A stretch of DNA of 64,000 nucleotides from Bradyrhizobium sp. B097. Its GTDB lineage: Bacteria > Pseudomonadota > Alphaproteobacteria > Rhizobiales > Xanthobacteraceae. Of this stretch, positions 18,934 to 28,176 are shown in pieces (positions within the stretch are counted from its first letter, which is position 1; each line of letters begins with the position of its first letter). The notes under the pieces were generated by a model. The model was not told where the DNA came from, searched no databases, and saw only the letters and a list, made by a program, of their open reading frames with translations. Location: NCBI RefSeq assembly GCF_038957035.1, contig NZ_CP152412.1, positions 1,174,501-1,238,500 of the forward strand, given 5' to 3'. Made by a program: the position numbers and the translations under genes.

Positions 18934-19863
18934 ATGCCCATCGAACACGCATCCGTGCGGGCCGTGCACAAGCCCTGGGGCGTCAGCGATCTTCAGCCAT
19001 GGAGCGACATCGACGGTACGGGTGACGCCGTGGGGGAGCTGTGGTTCGAGCGAGCCGACGAGAACGCTCCTGTCCCTGCGCTGCTGCTCAAGCTGTTGTT
19101 CACAAGCGGGCCATTGTCCATCCAGGTCCATCCGGACGACACCTTCGCGCGCGCGAAGGGGATGCCGAACGGCAAGAGCGAAGCTTGGTATATCATCTCG
19201 GCGAAGCCGGGCGCGCAGATCGGCATCGGTTTGAGGCACCGGGTGACGCCACAGGAATTGCGGGCGTCAATCGCCAACGGCTCGATCGTCGACCTGGTTC
19301 AATGGCGTCCAGTTGCGAAAGGCGATGTCATCTCCATTCCCGCCGGCACCATTCACGCCCTCGGCGCCGGCATCGTGCTGGCCGAAATTCAGCAGCGCTG
19401 CGACACCACGTTCCGCCTGTTCGACTATGACAGAGCGCGTGAATTGCACATCGAAAACGGCGTCGCGGTTGCCAACACCTGGCCGCTTCGACCCCGAGCC
19501 GGCCCGACCTGCCTCACCGATGAACGGACGGTTCTCGTCGCCAGCCGGCATTTCGTGCTCGAGCACGTTGACCTGCAGGAGGCTTCAAGCTGGGCGCTGG
19601 TTGCGGAACCCGAGACGTGGGTTCTTGTTCTCGACGGCCATGCGGCGATCGGATTGGCCACGGTATCGATCGGGCAGGCGGTATTCGTCGGCGGTGGCCG
19701 TAGCAGCATCGAGGTTGGCGCCAACGGCTTGGCCGCCCTGATTGCGTATCCGGCGGCTCGGCCAATTGCTTCGCTCTTGCAGAGACTCTGCGAGCCCTCA
19801 ACCCAACCCGCTCAATCAGCGGTGCCCGATGATCCGATCGTCCTGGCAGAGGCTCGTACGTGA
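18934..19863 (+). CDS. manA: Class I mannose-6-phosphate isomerase-like protein
   Basis: A 309-residue cupin-fold phosphomannose isomerase, interconverting mannose-6-P and fructose-6-P with zinc. Zinc-ligand motifs are QVHPDD (His about 66), SEAWYI (Glu about 83) and IPAGTIHALG. It is shorter than enterobacterial ManA but normal for the compact type. Its stop overlaps the GTG start of the glycosyltransferase by four bases, making a coupled operon with it and the GH130 gene, so mannose metabolism is the likely theme. Confidence 0.87.
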   Translation: MPIEHASVRAVHKPWGVSDLQPWSDIDGTGDAVGELWFERADENAPVPALLLKLLFTSGPLSIQVHPDDTFARAKGMPNGKSEAWYIISAKPGAQIGIGLRHRVTPQELRASIANGSIVDLVQWRPVAKGDVISIPAGTIHALGAGIVLAEIQQRCDTTFRLFDYDRARELHIENGVAVANTWPLRPRAGPTCLTDERTVLVASRHFVLEHVDLQEASSWALVAEPETWVLVLDGHAAIGLATVSIGQAVFVGGGRSSIEVGANGLAALIAYPAARPIASLLQRLCEPSTQPAQSAVPDDPIVLAEART

Positions 19864-22145
19864 CGCCGCCCCGCAGGATTGCGCTGATCGGCAATTCGCT
19901 GCCTCGCCACTGCGGCATTGCGACATTCACGACCGACCTGCTACGCGCGATCTCGAATTCAGGACCACACCTGCAGGCCTGCGTCGTGGCGATGACCGAC
20001 CGCGATCAGACCTATGACTATCCTGCGTCGGTCGTCCTGCAGATCAGGGACGACAACCTTCAGGAATATGCCCGCGCCGCAGCTTCCCTGAACGCTGGTC
20101 GATTTGACGTCGTCTGCCTGCAGCACGAATTCGGGATTTTCGGCGGCGACGCCGGCGCCCACATCCTCGAATTGCTGACACGCCTGACCATGCCGGTCGT
20201 CACCACATTGCACACCGTGCTGGCAAGCCCCAGTGCGATCCAGCGCACGGTAACGGAGCGAATCGTCGAGGCGTCCGCGAGGGTCGTCGTGATGGCCGAC
20301 AAGGGCCGTGAGCTGCTGCATAGCGTCTATCGGGTGCCGCACGAGAAGATCGAAGTCATTGCCCACGGCATCCCCGACTTTCCGTTTGTCGCGCCGGACA
20401 CGGCAAAAGCAAGATTGGGATTCAGCGGCCGCTCCGTCATTCTGACATTCGGGCTGTTGTCGCCCAGCAAGGGCATCGAGGTCATGATCGACGCCATGCC
20501 TTCGATCCTGAAACGACGACCGGATGCGGTGTATGTCGTGCTCGGCGCGACCCACCCCAACCTGGTTCGCGATCAAGGCGAAGCCTATCGCGAAAGCCTG
20601 ACGGCACGCGTGCGCGAACTCGGCGTCGAAGATCACGTCGTATTTCTCAATCAGTTCGTTGACCAAGCCACGCTGCTCGAGTTCATCTCGATGTGCGATG
20701 TCTACGTCACGCCCTACCTCAACGAAGCACAGATGACGTCGGGTACGCTGGCCTACAGCTTTGGCCTCGGAAAACCGGTCGTCTCGACACCTTATTGGCA
20801 TGCGCGCGAGTTGCTGGCCGATGGGCGCGGCATCCTCGTTTCCTTTGGGGATGCAGCGGGGATCGGCCACGAAATCGCGGAATTGCTCACCGACGCCCCC
20901 CGCCGGCAGGCGATGCGCAAGCGGGCCTATGCCGCCAGCCGGTCGATGACATGGGAGCGCGCCGCCGAGCATTACATAACCGCCTTCGAGCATGCGCGGC
21001 AGGGCCACCGACTGAAGCTGATCGCGCGCGCCGCGCCTGAGGCGATAGCGCCGCTCAGCCCCGCGGGAGCGCCCGACATGCGATTGGAGCACTTTCTATC
21101 GATGTGCGACGATACCGGCCTGTTCCAGCACGCCGTGCATTCGGTACCCGATCGCGCGCACGGTTACTGCGTGGACGACAACGCCCGCGCGCTGCTACTG
21201 GCTTGCGCGCTCAATGAACCGGGCGAGCAGCCCCTTCCGGAAATTCTGACGGGCTGCTTTGCGGCTTTCGTGCAGCATGCCTGGAATCCTGACACCAGAC
21301 GATTTCGTAACTTCATGGGCTTCAACCGAACCTGGCTCGAAGACAGGGGGTCCGAGGACAGTCACGGGCGAACGTTGTGGGCCCTGGGCGGTTGCGCGCG
21401 CAAGGACGCCAGCGCGTCACGGCGCCGCTGGGCCGCTACCCTGTTTGCCGAAGCACTACCTGCCGCGGCGTCGTTTCGTTCACCTCGCGCATGGGCCTTC
21501 ACGTTGCTTGGTCTGGACGCCTATTGTGCGACCGCTCCCGATGATCTTCACGCCAGGGAAATCCGTCATCTTCTTGCCGACAGGCTGATGTCCGGTCTGT
21601 CGTCGGTCGAGACGCCGGACTGGGTGTGGTTCGAGGAGGGCCTCGCTTACGACAATGCGCGCTTGCCTCAGGCTTTGATCGCAACGGGCATGGCGACGCA
21701 GACACCCAGCTACGTCGAGGCCGGGCTGAGATCCCTGCGCTGGCTGACGACCCAACAGGGGGCAACGGGCCATTTCAGGCCGGTCGGTACCGCCGGGTTC
21801 GGCGATCGCCGAAAACCCCCTCGCGCGTTCGATCAACAGCCGTTGGAGGCCACAGCGACGATTGCGGCCTGCCTGACCGCGTGGCGCGCGGACGGCGATG
21901 CGGAATGGAAGACGCTCGCAACACGGGTGTTCTGCTGGTTTCTCGGCAGCAACGATCTGTCGGTTGCGCTCGTCGATTCCGAGACTGGCAGTTGCCGCGA
22001 CGGTCTGCACCCCGATCGTGCCAATGAAAACTGCGGAGGCGAGTCAGTCGTATCCTATCTCCTGGCGGTTGCCGATATCCGTCAGCTTGGGCGCGCCGAC
22101 GTCAACCCAAAAAACCCGGTATCGCTTCGGGCCGTCGGCACCTGA
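19860..22145 (+). CDS. Two-domain family 4 glycosyltransferase
   Basis: A 761-residue protein. Residues 1-390 are a GT4-type transferase (GNSLPRHCGIATFTTDL at the start, HEFGIFGG, a VIAHGIPD segment, then TFGLLSPSKGIEVMIDA and EAQMTSGTLAYSFGLGKPVV at the donor site). Residues 400-760 are all-helical with DDNARALLLA and WVWFEEGLAYDNARLPQAL, like an alpha/alpha toroid of sugar-active enzymes. GTG 19860 overlaps the manA stop; no membrane segment is evident, so it acts in the cytoplasm. With manA and GH130 it probably builds and turns over a mannose-containing glucan or mannan. The acceptor is unknown. Confidence 0.87.
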   Translation: MTPPRRIALIGNSLPRHCGIATFTTDLLRAISNSGPHLQACVVAMTDRDQTYDYPASVVLQIRDDNLQEYARAAASLNAGRFDVVCLQHEFGIFGGDAGAHILELLTRLTMPVVTTLHTVLASPSAIQRTVTERIVEASARVVVMADKGRELLHSVYRVPHEKIEVIAHGIPDFPFVAPDTAKARLGFSGRSVILTFGLLSPSKGIEVMIDAMPSILKRRPDAVYVVLGATHPNLVRDQGEAYRESLTARVRELGVEDHVVFLNQFVDQATLLEFISMCDVYVTPYLNEAQMTSGTLAYSFGLGKPVVSTPYWHARELLADGRGILVSFGDAAGIGHEIAELLTDAPRRQAMRKRAYAASRSMTWERAAEHYITAFEHARQGHRLKLIARAAPEAIAPLSPAGAPDMRLEHFLSMCDDTGLFQHAVHSVPDRAHGYCVDDNARALLLACALNEPGEQPLPEILTGCFAAFVQHAWNPDTRRFRNFMGFNRTWLEDRGSEDSHGRTLWALGGCARKDASASRRRWAATLFAEALPAAASFRSPRAWAFTLLGLDAYCATAPDDLHAREIRHLLADRLMSGLSSVETPDWVWFEEGLAYDNARLPQALIATGMATQTPSYVEAGLRSLRWLTTQQGATGHFRPVGTAGFGDRRKPPRAFDQQPLEATATIAACLTAWRADGDAEWKTLATRVFCWFLGSNDLSVALVDSETGSCRDGLHPDRANENCGGESVVSYLLAVADIRQLGRADVNPKNPVSLRAVGT

Positions 22146-22151
22146 TCTGGC

Positions 22152-23471
22152 ATGACGCGGGCGAACAGAGGAACTTCATTGCAAGCCACTTTTCTGAATC
22201 GGCAGGCACTCCATCTGCGTCCTGATCCCGCGCGCGTGATCGTGCGCCCGTTCAAGCCGGCGACCGAACCGCGCGATCTTAACCCGACCGACAAGACGCG
22301 CGCCAACCATATCGTCGAACGCGTTCTCGATCTCGACTCGAAGGCCGCAGCCGCCCAGCTGGCGGACGTGCTGGATAACTTCCAGGGCCGGCATCGCAAC
22401 CTGCTGGAGACGTTTGAACGCCGCGCCGATGAAATGGAAGAAGCTCTCGCGGCGCACGGTACGTTTTCAGTCGTTCAGCGTCAGCTTGTCGGCGCCTATT
22501 TCATGAACGAGTACTCATTCGAAGCATCGGCGCTGTTCAATCCCAGCATCGTTCCGCACCCCGACCAGTCAGGGACAGCGACAGGCAGCGTGCGTTTTGT
22601 TCTCAGCCTCCGTGCCGTTGGCGAAGGCCACGTGTCGTCACTGACGTTTCGCGCCGGCATCATCGCGGCCGACGGCAGCATTGCCATCGACCCGACAGTT
22701 CGGCTCGCTTCAAGCCCCCGGGTCAAATACTTGATACCGGGACCAATCGGCGACGAGGTCGAGCTCACCTTCGAGCCGGATCAGGACATCAGCGAACGCG
22801 TCATCTTTCCGATAACGGACTCGCAATCGCACGGCATAGAGGACGCCCGCTTCGTCGAATTTGCCGATGGCGCCCAGAAAACCTATTATGCGACCTATAC
22901 GGCGTATAAGGGAACAGCGATCCGATCGGAGTTGATCGAGACCCGCGACTTCCTGTCATTCCGAATGTCGGCCCTGCAAGGCGCTGCCGCGCGCAACAAG
23001 GGCATGGCCCTGTTTCCGCGCAGGATCGACGGCAAGTACGCCATGATAGCTCGGCAGGACAACGAGAATCTTTATCTGATCTATTCGGACGACCTGTACA
23101 GATGGGATGGCGGTCAAGCCATCCTCAAACCGCAATTTCCGTGGGAGTTCGTGCAGATCGGAAATTGCGGATCACCGATCGAACTGGAAGAGGGCTGGCT
23201 GCTGCTGACGCACGGAGTCGGTCCGGTGCGAAAATATACCATTGGTGCGGCACTGCTCGATAAGCGCGACCCATCGAAGGTGCTGGCGCGTTCGAGCGAA
23301 CCGTTGTTGAGGCCCGAACCATCCGAGCGTGAAGGATACGTTCCCAATGTGGTCTACACCTGCGGGGCGATGACCCACAACGATCAACTCATTTTGCCGT
23401 ACGCCGTGTCAGACACCTTCTCTAACTTCGCGACCATCAAGATTTCTGCGCTGCTGCAGTCGATTTCCTGA
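22152..23471 (+). CDS. GH130-family mannoside phosphorylase/glycosidase
   Basis: A 439-residue five-bladed propeller enzyme of the GH130 type, which phosphorolyses beta-mannosides. The family signatures FEASALFNPSIVPHP, HGIEDARFVEF (catalytic Asp) and KGMALFPRRIDGKYAMIARQ are present. It starts 6 bases after the glycosyltransferase stop (ATG 22152); a TTG at 22179 with AGAGGA upstream is an equally good start and would give MQATFLNRQ. Its product mannose-1-P could feed the neighbouring isomerase via mannose-6-P. The linkage cut is not readable. Confidence 0.86.
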   Translation: MTRANRGTSLQATFLNRQALHLRPDPARVIVRPFKPATEPRDLNPTDKTRANHIVERVLDLDSKAAAAQLADVLDNFQGRHRNLLETFERRADEMEEALAAHGTFSVVQRQLVGAYFMNEYSFEASALFNPSIVPHPDQSGTATGSVRFVLSLRAVGEGHVSSLTFRAGIIAADGSIAIDPTVRLASSPRVKYLIPGPIGDEVELTFEPDQDISERVIFPITDSQSHGIEDARFVEFADGAQKTYYATYTAYKGTAIRSELIETRDFLSFRMSALQGAAARNKGMALFPRRIDGKYAMIARQDNENLYLIYSDDLYRWDGGQAILKPQFPWEFVQIGNCGSPIELEEGWLLLTHGVGPVRKYTIGAALLDKRDPSKVLARSSEPLLRPEPSEREGYVPNVVYTCGAMTHNDQLILPYAVSDTFSNFATIKISALLQSIS

Positions 23472-23525
23472 ATCCGAAGTGGCCCGGCGTATCTGCGCGC
23501 AAAGAGGCGCCACAAGGAGACGCGC

Positions 23526-23726
23526 ATGGCTCGCGGAATAAGTTACTTCGTCCAAGCGTTCAACGCCGGTCGGGGAGGATATCTGAAAGCCGATGTTCCG
23601 ATCGCCTGCAAGACGGCGAGGGGCGCACTGCAGACGGCAGAGAGACTGGCGTTGAGCAAGCTCGGCGTCATTGCCTTCTCATCCACCGGCGATCCCGCTC
23701 TGAGGTCGTTTCCCTGGCGCCCTTGA
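23526..23726 (+). CDS. Small conserved-looking hypothetical protein
   Basis: A 66-residue basic protein beginning MARGISYFVQAFN with AAGGAG seven bases before ATG 23526. The centre (ACKTARGALQTAERLALSKLGVIAFS) is like small Bradyrhizobium proteins often found near ligase genes. Function unknown. Its stop runs into the DNA-ligase remnant. Confidence 0.55.
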   Translation: MARGISYFVQAFNAGRGGYLKADVPIACKTARGALQTAERLALSKLGVIAFSSTGDPALRSFPWRP

Positions 23727-23885
23727 TCGACCGCGTCCCCTCCGGCAAACAATGGATTCACGAAATCAAGTTCGACGGTTACCGCGTTCAGAACACATCG
23801 CCAATCTCGCGGCGATGGTGCTCACGCGGCGCGGAAGGACTGGACGGACCGGAAGATCGCCAGGAGCCGAGGAAGATCGCCAGCA
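23723..23885 (+). pseudogene. ATP-dependent DNA ligase (LigD-type) remnant
   Basis: IDRVPSGKQWIHEIKFDGYR is the adenylation-site stretch of ATP-dependent DNA ligases, with the AMP-accepting Lys in EIKFDGYR. After about 24 codons the frame slips to HIANLAAMVLTRRG and then again to KDWTDRKIA, completing the local ligase sequence over three frames. The rest of the enzyme is missing, so this is a decayed fragment. Confidence 0.75.
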
Positions 23886-24585
23886 GCCGAGCCGGCCTTG
23901 CGCTGCTCCAATTCGGAGACTGTCAATGTAGCCACACTAGAAGCGCGCCGCTCAAGACGATTGGCGACACGCCGAAGGCCATTGCACTCCAAAACAAGGC
24001 GTCTTTGAAAACATCGAGGTTGCGATGCATGGCAGTTCCTTTCCACCTGCGTCGCTTAGTCAAGGATTAAGACCGAAGCGCTTGCCGGCTGTAACCGTCA
24101 TCAACATTCTCGGCACTGGCGATGTCGTGGCGGCGGCGGGAGCACTCGCTGGTCACGCCCTGTTCAGGACACCGTGGTGTTACGGACGTCTACTGTCGCT
24201 TTGTGCATCGACTGCAGGGTCGATACGCGTTAGTTCTATGGATTGTCCGTCTTCGAATATGTTTCCGATCAGCCCGGCCCTCGTGGCCGGGCTTTTCGTT
24301 CTAGGAGGCATCGCGGCGGTGCAGCGACCCGTTTGAACCTAGTGTGCTCAGCCCCGGGGCGAGGAAAGCCACTCGTTCATCTGGGAGGCCGTATCGGCTT
24401 GTTGGGCTCTGCAGATAAGGCGCTCGCGTTTGATGCGCGGCAGAGTGCCCGTCGCTTGTTGGCGCAAGCGAACAGCCGCTTGTGTCAGTCTAATTTGACG
24501 CGTTTCAGATCGTTGAATACGACGATGCCTATGCATGCGCTGCTCCATCCCTTCGGGATTGGCGGGAGCGCGACCGGCGTTCTCA
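23886..24585. other. Region of decayed DNA
   Basis: No supported gene between the ligase remnant and the small membrane-protein frame on the minus strand. Only a hairpin terminator at 24271-24298 stands out. Frames here are short and change composition abruptly, as expected of eroded accessory DNA. Confidence 0.4.
24271..24298 (+). terminator. Rho-independent terminator without a clear upstream gene
   Basis: AGCCCGGCC and GGCCGGGCT form a stem around CTCGT, followed by TTTCG. It could end a small RNA or be left over from a lost gene. Confidence 0.6.
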
Positions 24586-24873
24586 TCACCGATGTTTGCC
24601 ACGGTACCGGGCGGTGACATCGTCATTGTGCGCCGTAAATCCGGGACATGCCACAAAATAAGCCAAGGCGTGGAAGGGAACCAAACCCGAAACGCTCCCC
24701 AAGAGCGGGTAGGCCGCGCCATGTCCAGGGGTTAGCGGGGGCCGATGCGAACTGCTGAAGTCCGATGCGCCACGATGGGCCCTATAACCCATTGCGACCT
24801 TGAAACTCCCGACGGCCGCTAAAATCGCTCCAGCGAGGCACAGCGTCACAAAGGTCCAATCGCGTTTCTTCAT
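24586..24873 (-). CDS. Small membrane protein, uncertain
   Basis: From ATG 24873 a 95-codon frame starts MKKRDWTFVTLCLAGAILAA, a convincing signal anchor, then continues with low-complexity text that is less protein-like. The frame is open further upstream into a ligase remnant, which weakens the start choice. Treat as a possible short membrane protein. Confidence 0.3.
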   Translation of the reverse strand: MKKRDWTFVTLCLAGAILAAVGSFKVAMGYRAHRGASDFSSSHRPPLTPGHGAAYPLLGSVSGLVPFHALAYFVACPGFTAHNDDVTARYRGKHR

Positions 24874-24900
24874 GTTGATCGCGGATCCCACGTTGAGCAG

Positions 24901-24996
24901 ATAGGAGTCGTTGGCGATCTTTTTGAAGCGGCGGGTCCAGTCGTTGCCGCGGCGAGAAGACCTTGCCGGTAGACCGCGTAGCTTTGGCCAATCCAC
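24901..24996 (-). pseudogene. Second DNA ligase remnant, opposite strand
   Basis: RRGNDWTRRFKKIANDSY matches the segment after the adenylation site of ATP-dependent DNA ligases (TRRG.DWT.RF..IA). It corresponds to the same part of the enzyme as the end of the plus-strand remnant 1.1 kb to the left, but lies on the other strand and differs in sequence, so it comes from another gene copy or an inversion. Confidence 0.55.
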
Positions 24997-25175
24997 AGAA
25001 TCTCCTCGCCTTCGTTGCCTAACTTATCGCTCTTACCCTTTACAAGATCGCGCAGTAGAAATGGTTTTGTGCAACGGCCGCTTCCATCTGTGCCCGCTCA
25101 GCCAATCCTATCGCAGTGTGGTCGTCCATTTCGTACGCGTCCGGCGAAGACCCCGGCCGCGGAGCTTGAGCGCGT

Positions 25176-25623
25176 TTAGGCGGCGGCGGCAGTCTTGGAT
25201 TGTTGAGCGGCTTTCCAAGTCCACGGAAGCAGCTGGGCGACTTGGCTGGCGGGATGATCAGGAAGCCGCGCCAGCACGTCGGCCAGCCAAGGTTGCGGAT
25301 CAACATCATTCATTTTGCAGGTCTCGATCAACGTATTGATCACCGCCAGCGCCCGGGCCGGCAAGAGTCTCCGATCGCGATGCCACGCAAGGCACGTTCG
25401 GTTGCGTTGTTTGACAAGCAGCCACGACCGTCGTCGAGGAAGCGGGTGAACACTGTCCAGCGGTTGAGAAGGTAGTTGATCGCCTTGGCGGTATCGTTCT
25501 TGGTGCAGAGTAAGGCTCGCTGCTGGCGCATCCAGATTTCTCGCTCGGAAAAGCGGACCTGACGCTGGGCAGCAACCCGCAGGCGGTGAGATTGGCCAGA
25601 GGCCTTTGCTTCAAACTCCCGAA
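25176..25623 (-). pseudogene. IS66 transposase (TnpC) remnant
   Basis: The C-terminal third of an IS66-type transposase in at least two frames: KNDTAKAINYLLNRW, TRFLDDGRGCLSNNATERAL and RGIAIG in one, then after a shift and deletion ETCKMNDVDPQPWLADVLAR and LLPWTW to the stop at 25176. The expected KSWLFAGS region is missing. The 5' part is lost near 25623. No IS66 ends were identified. Confidence 0.8.
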
Positions 25624-25830
25624 CAACTGGCTAAACTCGGCGACGAATTCTCCTGATTGCTTACTCGCTCGAATGGGGCAGAACTGCAATTTCGGTTCGG
25701 GCGCGCATATCGCGCTGTAAATCAGAGAAAGACTGGCGCGCCGCACCGGGGTGATGATGAGAACTATATCTCTCCTCCATAGCCCTCTAAGGCCCTCCAT
25801 AGACCTGGTAAGCCTGGCAAGCACGGTGAC
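25624..25830. other. Junction between IS66 remnant and tRNA-like scar
   Basis: About 200 bases with no gene. Short direct runs rich in CCCTC and GGTAAGCCTGGCAAG precede the tRNA-like 3' end. Confidence 0.3.
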
Positions 25831-25858
25831 ACGTTAGTTCGAATCCCTCCCTCTCCTG
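25831..25858 (+). other. tRNA-Ser 3'-end-like sequence (possible attachment scar)
   Basis: TTCGAATCCCTCCCTCTCC, followed by TGCG where a serine tRNA would have GCCA, closely resembles the T-arm and acceptor end of a tRNA-Ser. The 5' portion is absent. It lies ten bases from the end of the truncated tctA and beside IS66 debris, fitting a former integration boundary. Confidence 0.45.
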
Positions 25859-25867
25859 CGGCCCTGA

Positions 25868-26311
25868 TCAGTCTGATGCCGCGTTCGCGTCGGAGGCGAG
25901 CGCTGCGCGCCATGCTTTCAGCGTGGCGAAGATTTGCCAGGAAATAAAGAGCCCGAGCACGGAGAGCAGTGTCGCGCTGATCGGATGCTCGAAGAAGGTC
26001 AGGAAGTTGCCACGGCTGATGATCATCGATCGCCTGAAATACTCCTCCAGCATGGGCCCTAGGATGAAACCGAGCATCAGCGGTGCCGGATCGAAGGACA
26101 GCCGCATCGGGATGTAGCCGATCAGCCCGAAAGCCGCCGTCGTGTAGATGTCGTGGAGACTGTTGTTGATGCTGAAGGTGCCGATGCAGCAGAAGAAGAG
26201 GATCGACCGAAACAGCACGTTGTAAGGGATCTTGAAGACCGACAGCCAGAACCGCACCAGCGGCACGTTGAGCAGCAGCAGGAAGCAGTTGCCCACCCAC
26301 AGCTCCAGCAT
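25868..26311 (-). pseudogene. tctA: Tripartite tricarboxylate transporter TctA, C-terminal fragment
   Basis: 147 residues match the last third of TctA, the large membrane subunit of tripartite tricarboxylate transporters (normally about 500 residues): LWVGNCFLLLLNVPLVRFW, FCCIGTFSINNS, and the family phrase PAPLMLGFILGPMLEEYFRR. The upstream two thirds are missing; the sequence before 26311 is not TctA-like. Without them it cannot transport. Confidence 0.8.
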
Positions 26312-26382
26312 TGGTGCTCCGTCTGCTGCTGCATGCTTACGTCTCGCGCATAGGCCTCACAAAGTCACTGCAGATGCAACTC

Positions 26383-27513
26383 CTACTGCACCATAAAGCG
26401 CGAGTGATACGGTAGGTTGGCTGCTCCCACAGCCTTTGGTGCAACAGAGTTCGCGCCGTAGAGGAAGTCTACCTCGGGTACCTCCTCATGAAGTTCGGAG
26501 CATAGCGTCTGCCCGAGTTTCGGCGGTGCGTAACTTGATATGACCACTGAGTTGAAACTGACAAAGCTCAGGAGTGAACGGACAGCCCCGACGAGGTGGC
26601 GGCAATACAGGCGACGCCATTCGGCGTAGTACTCTGCGGCAGCCGGCGGCAGGGTTTCCCGTCCGATGTCACTCAGCACGAGCCCATGCCGCTTCAATTC
26701 CTCGCGCAGGCGCAGCAGTCCGACGTCATGACTCATGCCGAACCTGCCGCTGTGAATTTGATAGTTCAGGACGAGTCGGCTGTGCAGGTGAGAACCCAGA
26801 TAAAAGAAGAGAAAATCGGGCAGCGAGCGCGCTACGCCGAACAGGCTTTCCCCGCCTGCAGCCGCCGTTATGTCATCCTGGATGTATACGGAAAGATTAA
26901 GAGCGCTCTCAATGCTAGCCTGTAGACTTGGCAGGTCGCTCCCCAAGAGGTCTCTCACATGACGTGGTGAGCCTGCTTCGTTGGGAGCCGCCAGTCCGAT
27001 GCCCGCAACTCGGGTTCGGCTCGATGGCGGAAGCGCCGCGAGAGTCTCCTCGATCTTCGCAGCGAGCGCGCCGGATCCCTGCAAGGCCGAATATGGATGC
27101 GCAGCGTGGTGCTGCACCTCGCCGACGAAATCGATGACGGCAATATCGACCGCGCTCTCGCCGAAGCTCACGCCGATTGAGAATGCTCCCTCGGGATTGA
27201 GGGAGAGGGGAATCGTCGGCGGCCCGACGCGACCACGCTGGGCCTCACCTTTCGAGACAAGGCCTTCCTGCTCGAGCGAACGCACGATGACAGATACGGT
27301 CTGTGCGGAAAGACCGGTTTTCTCGCCGATCTCGAGGCGAGAAATTCCAGAGCTCTGCAACAGCAATGAGAGCACAAGGCGTTCATTGTAGCTTCTCACG
27401 CTAGGCGCATTGAGGCCGCTCGCCCGGTCTGCAATCCGCAGCGGGTTCGGTGGCGCAAATCGCATGTCAGGCAAGGAACTGCTCCTCTCTGAAGAACTCA
27501 GGCGCGATTTCAC
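26383..27513 (-). CDS. ROK-family transcriptional regulator
   Basis: A 376-residue regulator: a winged helix near residues 40-95 (YNERLVLSLLLQSSGISRLE and TGLSAQTVSVIVRSLEQEGL) followed by a ROK sugar-binding fold (GIGLAAPNE). The zinc motif of ROK kinases is absent, so it is a repressor rather than a kinase. The GTG at 27513 directly follows the esterase stop (TGAGTG), suggesting coupling; ATG 27465 is the alternative. It probably controls the adjacent sugar ABC importer. Confidence 0.85.
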   Translation of the reverse strand: MKSRLSSSERSSSLPDMRFAPPNPLRIADRASGLNAPSVRSYNERLVLSLLLQSSGISRLEIGEKTGLSAQTVSVIVRSLEQEGLVSKGEAQRGRVGPPTIPLSLNPEGAFSIGVSFGESAVDIAVIDFVGEVQHHAAHPYSALQGSGALAAKIEETLAALPPSSRTRVAGIGLAAPNEAGSPRHVRDLLGSDLPSLQASIESALNLSVYIQDDITAAAGGESLFGVARSLPDFLFFYLGSHLHSRLVLNYQIHSGRFGMSHDVGLLRLREELKRHGLVLSDIGRETLPPAAAEYYAEWRRLYCRHLVGAVRSLLSFVSFNSVVISSYAPPKLGQTLCSELHEEVPEVDFLYGANSVAPKAVGAANLPYHSRFMVQ

Positions 27514-28176
27514 TCAGCGCGGAGCCTCGCTAGGCCATCCGATCGCCTCGATCTCCTGCGCCAGCGCTGCCCCCAGTGCACGATGCGCCTCGGCGTTCAG
27601 GTGAAATCCGTCTGCCTCATCGCATTGGCATATGGCCCCCGCGTTGAAGAAATGCACGCCCAGGGAATCCGCCATGATTTCGAATTCTAGGGCAAGCTGT
27701 CGTGACTTCTCCGGTCCCCCTGCAAAGATTGATTTCCACTCCTTGATGTCGTCGAGCATTGGAGGAGGTGCAACGATCATGATCTCGGGTACGCTTCCTC
27801 CGGGTCCTGGCGCCAATTCTCGTATGTCGTAAATCAGGCACCCCATTCCCATCGCGACCTCGGAAGGTGGCTTGTTGAATCGCACCTTGAGGTCATTGGT
27901 GCCCAGCATGATGATGACGAGGTCGAGAATGGTGTGGCTCTGGATGCACGGGCGCAGATAGGTCCGGCCGTTCTTGTGCGCTCCCTCGATGGGATCGTCA
28001 TGAACGGTCGTCCTTCCGCTCAGACCCTCCTCGACGACGTACCACTTCGGCCCCAGCTCGGCCTGAAGCACACCCGGCCACCGGGTGTGTCGATCGAAGC
28101 GTTCAAGCGGCCCGCGACCCGGTATTTGGCCGTGGGTATTGGAGTCTCCGAAACATAGAACCGAACGCACCCGCAT
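27514..28176 (-). CDS. GDSL/SGNH-family esterase
   Basis: A 220-residue hydrolase of the SGNH fold. Block I is CFGDSNTHG (Ser about 12), block III is MLGTND, and block V is DGFHLN near the end, giving the Ser-Asp-His triad. No signal peptide, so it acts inside the cell, probably removing an acyl group. ATG 28176 is preferred to the longer frame because the family starts here. It forms an operon with the ROK regulator and is divergent from the ABC importer, whose far end has a second enzyme of the same family. Confidence 0.88.
   Translation of the reverse strand: MRVRSVLCFGDSNTHGQIPGRGPLERFDRHTRWPGVLQAELGPKWYVVEEGLSGRTTVHDDPIEGAHKNGRTYLRPCIQSHTILDLVIIMLGTNDLKVRFNKPPSEVAMGMGCLIYDIRELAPGPGGSVPEIMIVAPPPMLDDIKEWKSIFAGGPEKSRQLALEFEIMADSLGVHFFNAGAICQCDEADGFHLNAEAHRALGAALAQEIEAIGWPSEAPR

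Noticed and set aside
24025..24336. A 103-codon plus-strand frame across a terminator
   Set aside because: It reads through a strong hairpin terminator and shows no protein-like pattern.
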